NCBI GenBank assembly: GCA_019722365.1
Contig: JADFUC010001346.1
Coordinates: 1,054,001-1,118,000 of the forward strand
DNA: 64,000 nucleotides
Direction: 5' to 3'
Origin: Lithospermum erythrorhizon
Lineage: Eukaryota; Streptophyta; Magnoliopsida; Boraginales; Boraginaceae
Shown piece after piece: positions 49,958-61,488 of this stretch. The position numbers and the translations under genes were made by a program. Positions within the stretch are counted from its first letter, which is position 1, and every line of letters begins with the position of its first letter. The notes under the pieces were generated by a model. The model ran no database searches, had not been told where the DNA came from, and saw only the letters and a program-made list of their open reading frames with translations.

Positions 49958-50490
49958 GAAAATTGGAAAAAGTAGCACTTTCGTTTGACTAACTCTTTAA
50001 AATTTAGCACCCTTTTTAATTTTTCCTTGCATAAATGGCACCCTACGTAAATTCATCACAAGCCCATAAAAGTAAGCACTGTGGCTACTATTCGCCGTGT
50101 GGCCTACTACATTTAAAACCCTCCGCCTCCCGTAGCCCTGCTCCACATGAATAATACTCATCCCCATGAAATCGCCTTTGGGGAGAACTGAGAAGAGCGA
50201 TTTGGAGTGCGGGTGAAGGGGTGGTGGGTTGAGGGAAAGAGGTTTGGGGAGGGTGAGGGGCGGTGGTGTGGTAGGGGTTGGGGGAGGCGATGGGGGTAGG
50301 AAGGATAATGGTGTGGTGTGGTGTGGTGGAGGTGGGATTGAGGTAGGAGATGAGGGATAGGTTGAAGATGGAGAAAAAGTGTTAGATTTTATGAGGAATA
50401 GTTTGAACAATATACATAATTGTAATCAAAATTAAAAGGTACTTAAATTTTAAAAACTTGGTGAAATATGTGGTACTTTTCCCATTTTCT
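49958..50490. mobile_element. MITE-like element B, related to the element at 48708-49352
   Basis: The termini GGAAAAAGTAGCAC and, reversed, GGAAAAGTACCAC form an imperfect inverted pair, with GAAAAT just outside on both sides. The interior shares AAATGGCA(G/C)C(T/C)TACGTA(G/A)ATT-like text with element A and has a G-rich block at about 50200-50370. The apparent 137-aa minus-strand frame here is the proline-rich translation of that block, not a gene. Confidence 0.65.
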
Positions 50491-50570
50491 CCAAAACGAA
50501 AGGAACTTTAGGAAAAACGTGGGCAAGTACAATCTAGGCTTCGTCCAAATTTCCTTGTCCAAATTTCTAT

Positions 50571-50578
50571 TATAAATA
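50571..50578 (+). promoter_or_regulatory. Likely TATA box of the plastid-protein gene
   Basis: TATAAATA lies about 140 bp before the ATG at 50713. A start site about 30 bp downstream would leave a 5' leader of roughly 110 bp, which is normal for a plant gene. Confidence 0.5.
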
Positions 50579-50712
50579 TCAACACACTTTATTTTTTCAA
50601 CTCATCACAAGAAAATAAGAATCTTAATTATTGGTAGAGTATTATTTGAAGAATTTGAGACCTGAAAATCTTCACTTCACTGAAACCTTCTTCTCATCTT
50701 CAAATTAAGAAT

Positions 50713-52975
50713 ATGAGTATGTCTTCTTCTGTTTCCATTCAAAGTTGTTCTAGAATCCAATACCAGGGTAGCCATTATAAATCTAGATCTCTTCCCTTTA
50801 ATCCTATCTTTGATGTTTCGTTTTTAAGAAAAACGAACGATGATAAATATGTTGCATGTAACGTAAGCTTGGATGGATTTGGCAACAGTTGGAACAAGTG
50901 TAGCAAAATCAAAAGGTAAAAATAAATTATGTACAAAGCATTTAGCGTGTAGTATATATCTATTTGTATATACAACGATGAATTGTAGTTTTAATAATTG
51001 ATGAGATCTATTTGGAACAGGAGGAAGTTTGTAGTCTGTAGCATTGAAGCTGGAAATCCTGTACCCTCTTCTGGACCTCCTTCCAGTAGTCATTGGTATG
51101 TCAAGACAAGGAGACATTCATTTTTTATATTTAAACGAATCGAATCGAATTGAATTTTTCTTCTTACTTTTCTATATATATGGTGACAGGAAAAGTTGGG
51201 TTCTTGGAATTATAGTATCGGTGATTCTTCCTTTAGCTACAGGCAAATTGGGACCATTGTCTTTGATTAAAGGTAACACCTCTATAATATATATGAACTA
51301 TGGAACTAATAACTAAAATGTGGATTATATATAATTCATTGATAATTGATTGTGAGTTAATTTGTTTTCCCTATATATGGCATAGATAAATTTGATATAG
51401 CTCTGAAGAAGGTGGAGAACATAGTGGAGACAGTAGAGAAAGTGGCTGGGGGGGTTGAGAAGGCAGCTGAACATCTTCTTGATGAACTTCCAGATGGACA
51501 ACTCAAGAAAGTTGTATCAATTGTTGAACATATTGCAGAGAAAGCAGCCAAAGATGCTGATAGTTTCGATGATGTCATTGATATGGTAATTTTATTTCTT
51601 AATCCATTTCTTAAATGGCTCCAACAACTAGAATTAGTCTAATGAATTACTACATCGAAAACCATAAACAATGTTTGAGTATGCATCGAACACCTTAATC
51701 AATGTATTTTATTACCTGAATTAAACAATAATAATGACCTAAAAACCATCACTTGCCAAATGACCTAAACAATTAAACAATAGCAAGTTGCTTAATTGAT
51801 ATGCATTTTTTTTTAAAATCAATCTTTGTTTTTATAAGAATTTGATTTCGAGACCTTATTATATATATGAATAATATCGTGATCGTTATGCTTAATCATA
51901 ATAATTTGCTTGATTGCATGCGTTTGGTGATCATGTGGATGCATTTCTACCTAACACAGAAAAGAGTACACTTGTGTTTTCTATAGTAAAAGCACAGAAC
52001 CAATAATATTGGTCTATACAGTGGTGTGCATGGTGTCATTATTCAACATACAACTTGGTCATAGTAGCAGCCATCAATATTCCCCAAAATCTGATATACA
52101 GTGGATATTAAATTTGGCGTTATCTCTGTTATATTAGTTTATAAATCGTGAATATGGCTCGTTTTTAGCAACGTCACTAATAGGATGTTATTAAAGGGTG
52201 TCAATTAATTTTTCTGCTATGAAATATTTTATCTTCCATTTCAAAATATTTTTTTTAATTTCAAAAATTCGTAATATTTTAATGATTAATATAAATTGTA
52301 AAAAGAATTCAAAATTTTTTTTGGTGTCAAAGATAATCTGGCTTGATACTACATTTATAGATCAGAAAATGAAAAATACTAGTATATTTTTTTTAATTTT
52401 AATTTTGATTATGATTAATTGTTGTACAAAAATGATTTAAAAAATAAGAGTGAAAAAATTAAGAAAAACCACCTAAAAGCTTGCGCCGCTTGGCCATTTT
52501 TATGTTTTGTTTAGTTTATTCTTAGGTGGGGCCACCGAGAGAGTGCTAAAACTTAGTACGGATCGAATATTGATCTGTCATATAAGATGTTAAATTTATT
52601 GACTGATTGATTATTTGATGTATGAAATGATCAGCTTTTAGTAACTAATTGATCCATTATTATGGGTAGTCTCAAAACAAAAAAAATGGATAATTTGTAT
52701 GATAATAGTTATGGAGCAAATATTTTAGGATGGAGGAAGTACTTTAATTGCAATATTTGTTGTGTTGGAGAAAATCTGAAAACATGTATATATATAATAA
52801 CAATACTTTTTTTGTTCAATTTTCAATTTCGTTTCTGCTGCCCCAAATAAATTAAATTGACTAAAATATAACGGATGTGCAGGTTCAAGAGGAGAGCGAA
52901 AAAATAGAAGAACATCTTGATGAAGCTGAGAAGAAAGCCAAGGAATCTCCCGTAGAAGCTAAAGAACAGAAGTAG
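50713..52975 (+). CDS. Predicted plastid-targeted single-pass membrane protein, function unknown
   Basis: Five exons, 50713-50915, 51021-51095, 51190-51272, 51386-51585 and 52883-52975, join in phase through GT-AG introns and give 217 aa. Residues 1 to about 72 are Ser/Arg-rich with few acids (MSMSSSVSIQSCSRI), like a chloroplast transit peptide; VVCS near 72-75 is a plausible cleavage region. Residues about 96-115 (LGIIVSVILPLATGKLG) form one hydrophobic segment. The rest is a charged amphipathic helix with repeats (KKVENIVETVEKVAGGVEKAAEHL, then VSIVEHIAEKAAKDA), and the tail is very acidic and lysine-rich. I recall similar uncharacterised plant proteins but no named function. The layout suggests a thylakoid- or envelope-anchored coiled-coil or lipid-surface protein, which is inference only. 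Confidence 0.85.
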
Positions 52976-54200
52976 AAAAAAATTAGGGACTTTAATCAGT
53001 TGCTTTAATGAACTAAAGTTACAATTAACATATTTTATGAGAAATTGAGATTATAATCTTATATGAATCTGCCAGGTAGAATACAATAATGTTGTCATTT
53101 GACAAATGCTACGTAGTGGTTGTGTTATTATTATATACTGTGGACCAAAAACAAGACAACCAATTAAAATAATGTGTAATTTCTTTTGAAGAAAAATAAG
53201 CCGATTGATGAATCAGAGTAGGTAAATTTTAAGGGCAGTAGATACTAGATAGATTATTGTTTCTTACTTTACGAATTGAAATGTGACTTTAAAACTATGA
53301 AGCTTTGAATTTGTCATAAAAAATTGAGTGCCGGCCCTTGTTACTAGCTAGGGGCTCTTTAAGAGAGATGGGTAGGTAAGTAATTCCACTCAGTTTTTGT
53401 AGCTTAAAACGTGCTAGAAAGTTGACGATTAATAATAGTTCTTCATTATAGTAAGACGGATTAATTTCATCTTATCCTCCAAGAAAAATGGGAACCAATA
53501 TACACACACTTAAAAAGTGATTTTTAGTAATGAAATGACTATTTTATCCCTGGATATAATTTTTGTAACTACTACACTTAAAAATAGGCATTTCATCCCT
53601 CAAACAAACACTATTTGGGTGTGTATATAACAACTCAGTAGAAAAATGTATTCAAGTGTTTTAATAACTTTCTTATATTTTAAACTGTCTCTTGTCTATT
53701 GTTTTTCCATTGCACAAGATCAAATTTTCCACAAAAAATGTATTTATGAGGCAAATTTTGAAATAAAGATATATATGGGTCTCTTTGAACTAATAAACTT
53801 CAAAGCTAAAAACTATGAGACTATGGCAGAGAAGAGGAGAACATAAGTGATTAAATAATTTATTATATTTTATGTTATACTTCGTTTTGTCTGTCATGAT
53901 ACATGTCTTATTTATTCTTATAAATTAATTAAAATATAAACATGTGTTATGATTTTAATAAAGTGGATTTGAATACCATAATTTCTCTCTTATTATTATA
54001 TCGGGTCGAACTATTAGGTTATTATGGGATGTATGGCCCAATTAGTGGTTAGCCCAATTAACAATCCATCAAAAATTAGGTATATTCCCTCGTTAATTAA
54101 TTTGGGTTCGAGTTTTAAATTTTTTTTCAAATTAATATGGAGTTTGATTAACATAAAGGAAATACAAAATACCCTAAATGACATTTCAACAAATACGTCA
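52976..54200. other. Intergenic region with one doubtful small-peptide frame
   Basis: This contains the 3' UTR of the plastid-protein gene and then AT-rich DNA. The 66-aa frame at 53646-53846 starts with a hydrophobic, signal-like stretch ending near FSIAQD and then a short charged part. TATATA at 53625-53630 is too close to the ATG to be its TATA box. The region before it resembles a repeat also found near 3808-3830, so I do not call it a gene. Confidence 0.4.
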
Positions 54201-54228
54201 CGGTATTTTCATGCCATTCCAACCGAGG

Positions 54229-55440
54229 ACCATATTTTCGGTCCGTTTCGGCCTGATACCATATTTTTGGCATGTTTCGACCCTGGACCATATTTTCCAC
54301 CCGTTTCGCCCACAGAAACCATATTTCTGGCCCATTCGACCCACATCATATTTTTCTTGGCCAGAGGCCAGTAACATTTTATCAGTTCGACCCAGGGATG
54401 ACATTTTGGTAGAACTCATATTTTACGACCCGATTGACCTAAATCATATTTGCGGCCCGTTTCGACCGAGATGACATTCGGATCGTTCATGATCAACCCG
54501 ACCATATTTGCGGTAGTTTAAATAGTGGACCGTGGGCCCGATTCGACCCTTTACCATGTTCGCAGCCGAGTTTAAATTTAGGGACCGTATTTTAGAGCTG
54601 TTTTGCAGAGAACCATATTTCGACCTGATTCGACCCCTGATCCTTATATTGACTCGTTGTGGGAGGCAATATTTTAGTTCGGCCTAGAACCATATTTAGA
54701 CAGGGACCATATTTTCGCCGTTCGACCCGGAGAATATTTTTGACCGGGATGACATTTTAAACCCACGTTCGCCCCGATTAACCACGACCGTATTTGCGCC
54801 CGTTTAGGCCGGGGAGCATATTCAATGTTCGGCCGGGAACATATTTCGGGCGATTGACCCACTGATGTATTTTAGCATTTTGGATAGGAGAACCATGTTC
54901 GGATCAAAATGATCGAAAATATGTTTCGATTAAGCAGGCGAAAATACGATCGAATTGAATGTGAAAATATATTTATGAATATATGGTCAGAGGTTGAAAA
55001 CGGGCCGAAAAATATAAGGGTCGAAGCTGATATGCGAGGGGGGTCAGTGAGCGAAGCAAGTGCAGCCAGGCTCGGCCCGAAAAATATGGCGTCAGTCAAC
55101 AGAGCAAAATATGGTGCGAGGTCAACCAGGCTAAAATATAGTGCGGTATCAGTCGGGCCAGTGGTCGAGGTCGGCAGGCCGAAAATATGGTCGAGGTCGA
55201 AAAATATGGTCAGGGTAGAATCGGGTAGAATATATGGCCGGGCAGCATGGTCGGGGTCGGGTCGGGGTGGTAAAAAGCATGGATTGCGGAGTCAGGCTGA
55301 AAAATATGGCCCGAATTAAATTGGGCCCGAAAAATATAATTACGGTAGAAGCAGGCCAGAAATATGAGTATCAGTCCATGGGCAATATGGTTTGGGTCAG
55401 CTTGAGCGAAAAAAATAATTCGGGTCGGGATGGTGGGAAT
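54229..55440. repeat. Fold-back array of degenerate ~30-bp repeats in two opposite arms
   Basis: From 54229 to about 54890 the plus strand repeats (G)ACCATATTTTCGGCCCG-like units, with starts at 54229, 54258, 54287 and 54318 (spacing about 30 bp). From about 54905 to 55440 the same unit appears inverted, as AAAATATGGTCGAGGTCGG-like text. The sequence turns over near 54900. Copies diverge strongly. The array is CpG-rich in an AT-rich setting. Open frames on both strands are translations of the repeat, not genes. Confidence 0.9.
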
Positions 55441-56251
55441 TAAGAAGAGTAGGGGTAAAATAGGAAGTTCACTCATAAAAGTAGCAACCCTTAAATATTG
55501 ACAAAAAAACAAACCTCCAAATTCATTTGAAATGGAGGAAGTACGTAACTACTAACTAGTGTTTATGTTCTCAATGGATGAATTGGCTCGATGCTTATCC
55601 AAATTTCATGCGAATAAGTTTGAGTATTAACTTTTGTATTCGAGGAAACATTCTGAATATAGAATCCGCTCTCTGCAAATACGGAACAAAGTCTTAAAAT
55701 ACATAATATATATTTTAACAAACTAATATATTTATGTTTTTGAGTATTTTTGTCTCTAATATTGTAAACTTAACGAGTAACAACATATTCCATCAAGTTA
55801 TTGTCTAAATAGGCAAATTCGATAGTCACTCGAACTCGACTTCGTTAATAGCTGAGTATGGCCACTCATGAGTCATCTCATCAGTCATCATACAACCAAG
55901 CAAATAATAAATTCATCCAGTTGTGTCACCACTCGTTTTCCTAGTCTCACGCTTAAAATATCCACAATCCCCTTCAATTTAATTAATTTTCCCACCCTTA
56001 ATAATAAATCTCTAATCTACAAACATCACAAAAATTACTTCACTAATTTACAGACTTAAATCACATATCATTTTATCTGCTAATCACCATTTTTTTATGT
56101 CCCCTTGTGCACAAAACCTAATTAATTAAGGGGTTATTCTCCTTCTTGACCTTCATCAGAAGGTCCCATATTTCTCAAACACCCTCAAAATAATTCACTC
56201 ATACTATTATTATTTTCTACTTTTAATTAATTATTCATAAATATTGAAAAA

Positions 56252-59200
56252 ATGGAAATTTGTAGAATTTGGGTAATTTATTTAGCTTTCTTGATGATTT
56301 TTGGAAGACCACCGTCCACCACCGCCGCCGCCGCCACCTCCACCACCGGAAACAACCAACTTCAGCCACCATATTCAGTTTGCAAGATGAGATCTGTTAA
56401 AGAATATATGATGGGGTCTTTAGATACTATATGCCCTTTGACCGAGATTGATTCTTGGTTTTTATCTGGTGTAACTGAGGTATGTTTTATGTAATTTGAT
56501 TTTTTTTAATTTGTGTTTTGTTTTATTTTTATGTAAAGTTTGGTTTTTTTTTTTCAGTTGGGTACTTTTAATATGTGTTAGTTATGTGGAAAGGTTAAAT
56601 TTTTATTTATTTTTATGTGAAGTTTGTTATTTTCAGCTTTGGCTAGTTTTAATATGTGTTAAATTATGTGAAAAGGTTAAGTTTTGACCATTGTTAAATA
56701 AATATTTGTTGGATTTCTAACATATTGAGTTATTAGATTGATATTATGAGAATGGAAACTTAGAGTATGAAACTTTATTATCAGGATATGAAATTTAGAG
56801 TATTGAGTCAAATGTGTTCTGTAAGGGCTTGAAAATGCAGGTTTGGTTATATCTACTGATTCAGCTCAACTTAGAAGTTTAGCCACTAACTCAATAAGAT
56901 TTACCATGTATCGTTTTTCTGATTACCATGTTTGTAAAGAAGGGATTGACGTTTCTTCGATACATTTTAATGTACTAGGTAATCGTTATTGCTTATTATG
57001 GCTCGGTGTTTGTTTTTATATTTTGAATTGGATGACTTGCCGATGTACATATTCATCTGCTTTTTCTCCTGTCTTGGTATGTATATCATCATCTGAATAT
57101 ATTGATAGTTTGATACCAGTAGTAGTATTTGATGGGATTATGGCTTCTGCAAACTATCTAGGGGCAAATATCGCATATCACAAGTCACAACCTAGAATTG
57201 CAGTCTACGGGGAAGTGTTACTTTGTTTATTGTCTGAAATATGGGTCTTTGAATGGTTAATTTACCCTTTGACATGCTTTTATTAATTGTGCTTGAAAGG
57301 CAGCTATTTTTTATCTGAGAAATTTAATTAAATGGGCCTAATATAGTTTTTGACCTCTTTATTCATCTACCACTTCTGATTTGACTTATAAATGCATTGA
57401 ATTGATTTATAATTTGTGAATTAGCTTCTTTAATACTAGCTTTGTTTGTTGAACTCTTTGGTGGCTAATAGAACCTTTTATTAATACCGGAAACCGACAA
57501 AAGGTTGGTATATGTAATATTGTAGTCAGATTATTTGTACATAATCTCATCCCATTTCTGGTTCTGCATTGAAGGGAGGCGAGGATTCGCTGCAGAAGGC
57601 CTTAAACATGGTTCACAAGAGAACACATGATTATGTGGCCATTCTCTTCTATGCATCTTGGTGTCCATTCTCGAGAACTTTTAGACCTACTTTTCCTACT
57701 CTCGCTTCTTTTTATCCCTCCATTCCTCATTTTGCAATTGAAGAGTCATCCGTCAGGCCAAGGTTTGTTAACTGGTTTCTTCTATATTTCCTCTAGTATG
57801 TATGTCATGTGTATGGAACGATAATTAAATTCACTCGCAGCATTCTCTCCAAGTATGGAGTCCGCGGATTCCCTACGCTAGTCCTATTAAATTCTACAAT
57901 GCGAGTGCGGTATAGTGGATCGCGGACCCTTGATTCTCTTACTACCTTCTATGGTAAAATTACAGGTGCGATTGGTTTTGGGACTTTTGAGTATTGTTCA
58001 TTTGGATTCTGAATGCAATTCTAAATGCTTCATGTGTGATTTCCTGTTTTCTTTAGATTGATGAACAAGTTGACATCACGTAATTGTCAAAAGCCTAGGT
58101 CATAACCATTATAATTTAAACGAACATATTATCAATATATTACTCATTTTTCCATTAATCATAATATATTACTCATTTTTCCATTAAGCAAATATATGAA
58201 CTCTATTTATACAAATCAGTAAAGCATGTTGACAGCAGACTTAATGATTGTGGAGCCCCTACTGATAACTCCCTCCGTTTCAAATTACAAATCGTTTTTG
58301 CATTTCTCGTTAAGCTCAAGAAGAAGTTAATAAGACTATATTACTACCAGTCATCGAGTCTATAGTCACTATAGTTATCTAAGAAATAGAGGAAACGAGA
58401 AGAGATGGGATTAAGCTAAGGAAAGTCCATTATTGAGTTGAGATGGTGCTAGTGATGTGGCAGTAATGGTACAATGGAAAAGAAGAAAGAAAATAGATGA
58501 TGGGTAAAAGAAGATGTTCTTTAAAGTGTGTTATGAACCAATAAAGGCCAGGATGACCTTGATAAAAAAAAGTTGAGAATATTAAATGTGAGAGAGAGAG
58601 TGATAGGTGCTCCTCAACCGTGAGGGGCTGAGGGCTCTCGGTTAAGACCAAATATTTGAGCCTAAGAAGAGGGGGTGGGGAGAGGAAGAAGTGACAGGGG
58701 AGTTCATGACTTATTTGAAGTGTTATTTGGCCTAAATACTCCGAAATACATGGTTTGGAGATCTCATGAAACTAAAATGGGGAAGGCGGGGCCTGAGTCA
58801 TGCCATTTTTCTTGATGGCTAGTTCTGCTTGGCTCTTTTGTACTCTGTATTTTCCCTGATCATGAATATAAAACATAAATTTCGTAAAAAAAATAATGAA
58901 AAAGATGGGGAAGGCGGTAGTATGTATTTGGCGGATAGTTGGGGTTTGGCATGGGATTGGTGTCTATTGCCAGATCCCAGATGCATGAATATATTGTTCA
59001 TGTCATCATAAAAAGGAAAAAAGAAAACAACATTCGTCAACACTTCTCTTCCAAATGATTTTGTTAATGCATTCGTCATATCTGTTTTTCCTTTCTCTTT
59101 TATTCCATTTAATGTCTCCGTCTTTTTAGGTATGAAGAAGGCTCCGATAAGTCGAAAATGCTTGGAGAAGAGTGTCTGCCTGTCAGATAATTCGGAGCAT

Positions 59201-59587
59201 GGCATCAACGAGTTGGGAAGTTGTCCATTTTCATGGACCAGATCTCCTGAGAATTTGCTCAGGCAGGAGACATATCTGGCCCTGGCAACAGCCTTTGTAC
59301 TCCTAAGGTTAATGCATATCATTTTTCCAGCTCTGCGAAAATTATTTCATTTCCCAGCAAGAAGATATATGAATATAAGATTTAGGAGCTTCTGGGATCA
59401 TCTCTTGGGTTTCCTCAATCGAGCAGTACAATTGATTAACTCCCTAAAGGAGCCCTGCAAGAGAAATAATCTGCAGGAGGGAGCTATGAATGCGAATGCA
59501 TGGGCCTCTAAGTCATTAGCTACAGTCTTGTTCGAAGATGCCAGCACCAGCCGGACTGTTCCAGTACGCGATATTAACGGAAGCTGA
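56252..59587 (+). CDS. 5'-adenylylsulfate reductase-like (APRL) thioredoxin-fold protein
   Basis: Exons 56252-56479, 57575-57762, 57841-57965 and 59130-59587 join in phase and give 332 aa. Residues 1-27 form a signal peptide ([13 protein letters not shown]). A short cysteine-containing segment (VCKMRS, TICPLTE) precedes the thioredoxin-like domain. That domain holds [13 protein letters not shown] (C106-P-F-S109), [19 protein letters not shown] and the cis-proline motif [10 protein letters not shown] (P150). The C-terminal part has [13 protein letters not shown] and a transmembrane helix at about 227-247 ([20 protein letters not shown]). This is the APRL4-7 layout: the C-terminal domain of APS reductase without the reductase domain, and with CPFS in place of the redox CxxC. 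It is therefore probably an endomembrane protein with a monothiol or non-redox role, such as folding. The paralogue number cannot be assigned. Confidence 0.92.
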
Positions 59588-61488
59588 CTTGATCTTTGCT
59601 GCAGAATTAGTGAAGTAATGATTATTTTTCTCCCGGGAACGTGTATGTGATTTCGATAGGAAAGAGAGGTATTTTCATGCACTGTAGGTTAGCATTTGTT
59701 CTCACTAACCAGAAACCAAATAAACAGAGTTCCTGTATAGTTTCTTTCAACAATCTGAGTTTATTCATTACCTAAACTGGACAATGTTGAATGTTCCTCT
59801 AGTTATATCGCAATTATGTTGTTGATGTGTGATATTTGTTACTGTACTACATATATGCATATGCCATAATGCCAACCCAATCATTAACGCATTCAGTAAT
59901 TTCACTAGGAAGAATTATTCAATACTCCCAAAGATTATGATCGTTAGTCAATATTTCACACGCTCATAATCTATTCTATATATAATATCTAATATCAAAA
60001 GTTTCACATCATCACGTATCATACTTTATTAATTGTCAAATATATCCCTCTAAGCAACTCCCCAAAAACATTGATACATGTGTAAGCGATTAAAATAACT
60101 ATCAAATGCATAACTTCTGTCTTTTCATGCTCTAGTCATAACTATCAATCTCTTACATCACAAAGAAAGTGTTAATTACGAAAACCAATAAAATCATTAT
60201 GCATTTGCTTGCGAAAGCCAAATATACATTTTTTATTTTTACTTAACTTGAGTATCAACTATCAAATATTCTGAGAAGATATGAGATTTGTTGGAGGTAT
60301 AAATACAGTGAATTCGTATTGCAATTTATAATTCATCATTTGATTTGTTAATAAGAATATGGCGGAAGAGGGTAAAAGTGGTATGTAGCGTATCGATAAT
60401 TTGTGATCGTATACTTGTTTTTAAGTTGGTATTCTTTCATCGCTGAATATATTATACTAATAATTCCAAAAAGTTATTATAAATCATGATTGAATTATTG
60501 CTTGAGGCTGAGTAATGCTTCAGTTATGATTTAAACATCGAGGCCGGAGTTCGTTAGTAGAATGATAGTTCTTATAGTCATAAACATATTATACGAAAAA
60601 TATCTGGAATTTTAAGTAAATGATTTTTACATTCCAAATTTTGATTGTGACACTCTACTCTTTTGTTATTTTTTATATAGTTAAAAGACTTCTGATATTC
60701 GGCAACACTTCATATAATAAAGATTGAAGCCATTGTCTCGAGGAATGATGGATATTATCTCAATCGCTAGACCATTCAATTATCTTAGTGTTATTATTAC
60801 ATAATAGAGTCTAAAAATCATAATTTTTATATAGATACAATGATATTTTCTGAGCTAAGGAAACAAAAATAACGTTTATACAATGTAAATCCAAAAGTTG
60901 TACTTGACTAAAAGTGAGGCCTAGATTTCGTGTCAGAACTCTTTACGCTCATCAAGGCAGATTTTATGTCAGACCTCTTTAACTATCGTACAATAGTCAA
61001 CAAACCCGAATAGCTAAAGGTGAAAAAATACCTTTTCACAAAAAAAAAATGCTAAAAAAGAAAAAGATTATTTTTCACTGAAAAAATTTAAATAAAATAT
61101 TTTATCTGGTGATATTTATAAGTTTTTTAGGTTGAAAAAATTGAATATATTTACTTGTCATTTTACCATATAAAATTAATATTTTATATTTTCAATGTTA
61201 CTTTTTGACTATTTTTTTGTTATTAAATTATCAACCAATCAATAATAAAGTTTTAATTAATTGTCATTCTATATTTTTGATATACCTTTTGACTATTTTT
61301 AATTATTTTTAATTTGTGTGTATTAATATAGGATGACAAATAAATATTACGGAGAAATTATAAAATAAGAATAATAAAAGACACTAATCATTATTATAGT
61401 CTCACTTTTGACTTTTAGCATTCATTCGAAGCAGAGATACACATAGGACATATCTTAAGGAGGGAGAGAGATAGTTAGAGAGAAAGAG
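59588..61488. other. Intergenic region with a lone TATA-ATG start
   Basis: The first few hundred bases hold the APRL 3' UTR. Near 60298 a TATAAATA is followed at 60359 by ATGGCGGAAGAGG|GTAAAAG, which looks like a very short first exon (MAEEG) with a donor. No downstream exon was found before the 14-3-3 gene, so it is probably a relic or chance. The rest, including about 61060-61330, is AT-rich and non-coding. The 14-3-3 leader near 61460-61488 is GA-rich. Confidence 0.4.

Noticed and set aside
49997..50410. Proline-rich 137-aa minus-strand frame
   Set aside because: It is the translation of the G-rich interior of a MITE-like element whose relative at 48708-49352 has no equivalent frame.
54229..55440. 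Possible CRISPR-like or coding repeat array
   Set aside because: The repeats are degenerate, have no constant spacers and occur in opposite arms in a plant genome. The frames on both strands are simply the repeat translated.
56843..57286. 147-aa open frame inside APRL intron 1
   Set aside because: It matches no family, lies fully inside a well-supported intron, and its composition is that of translated AT-rich intron.
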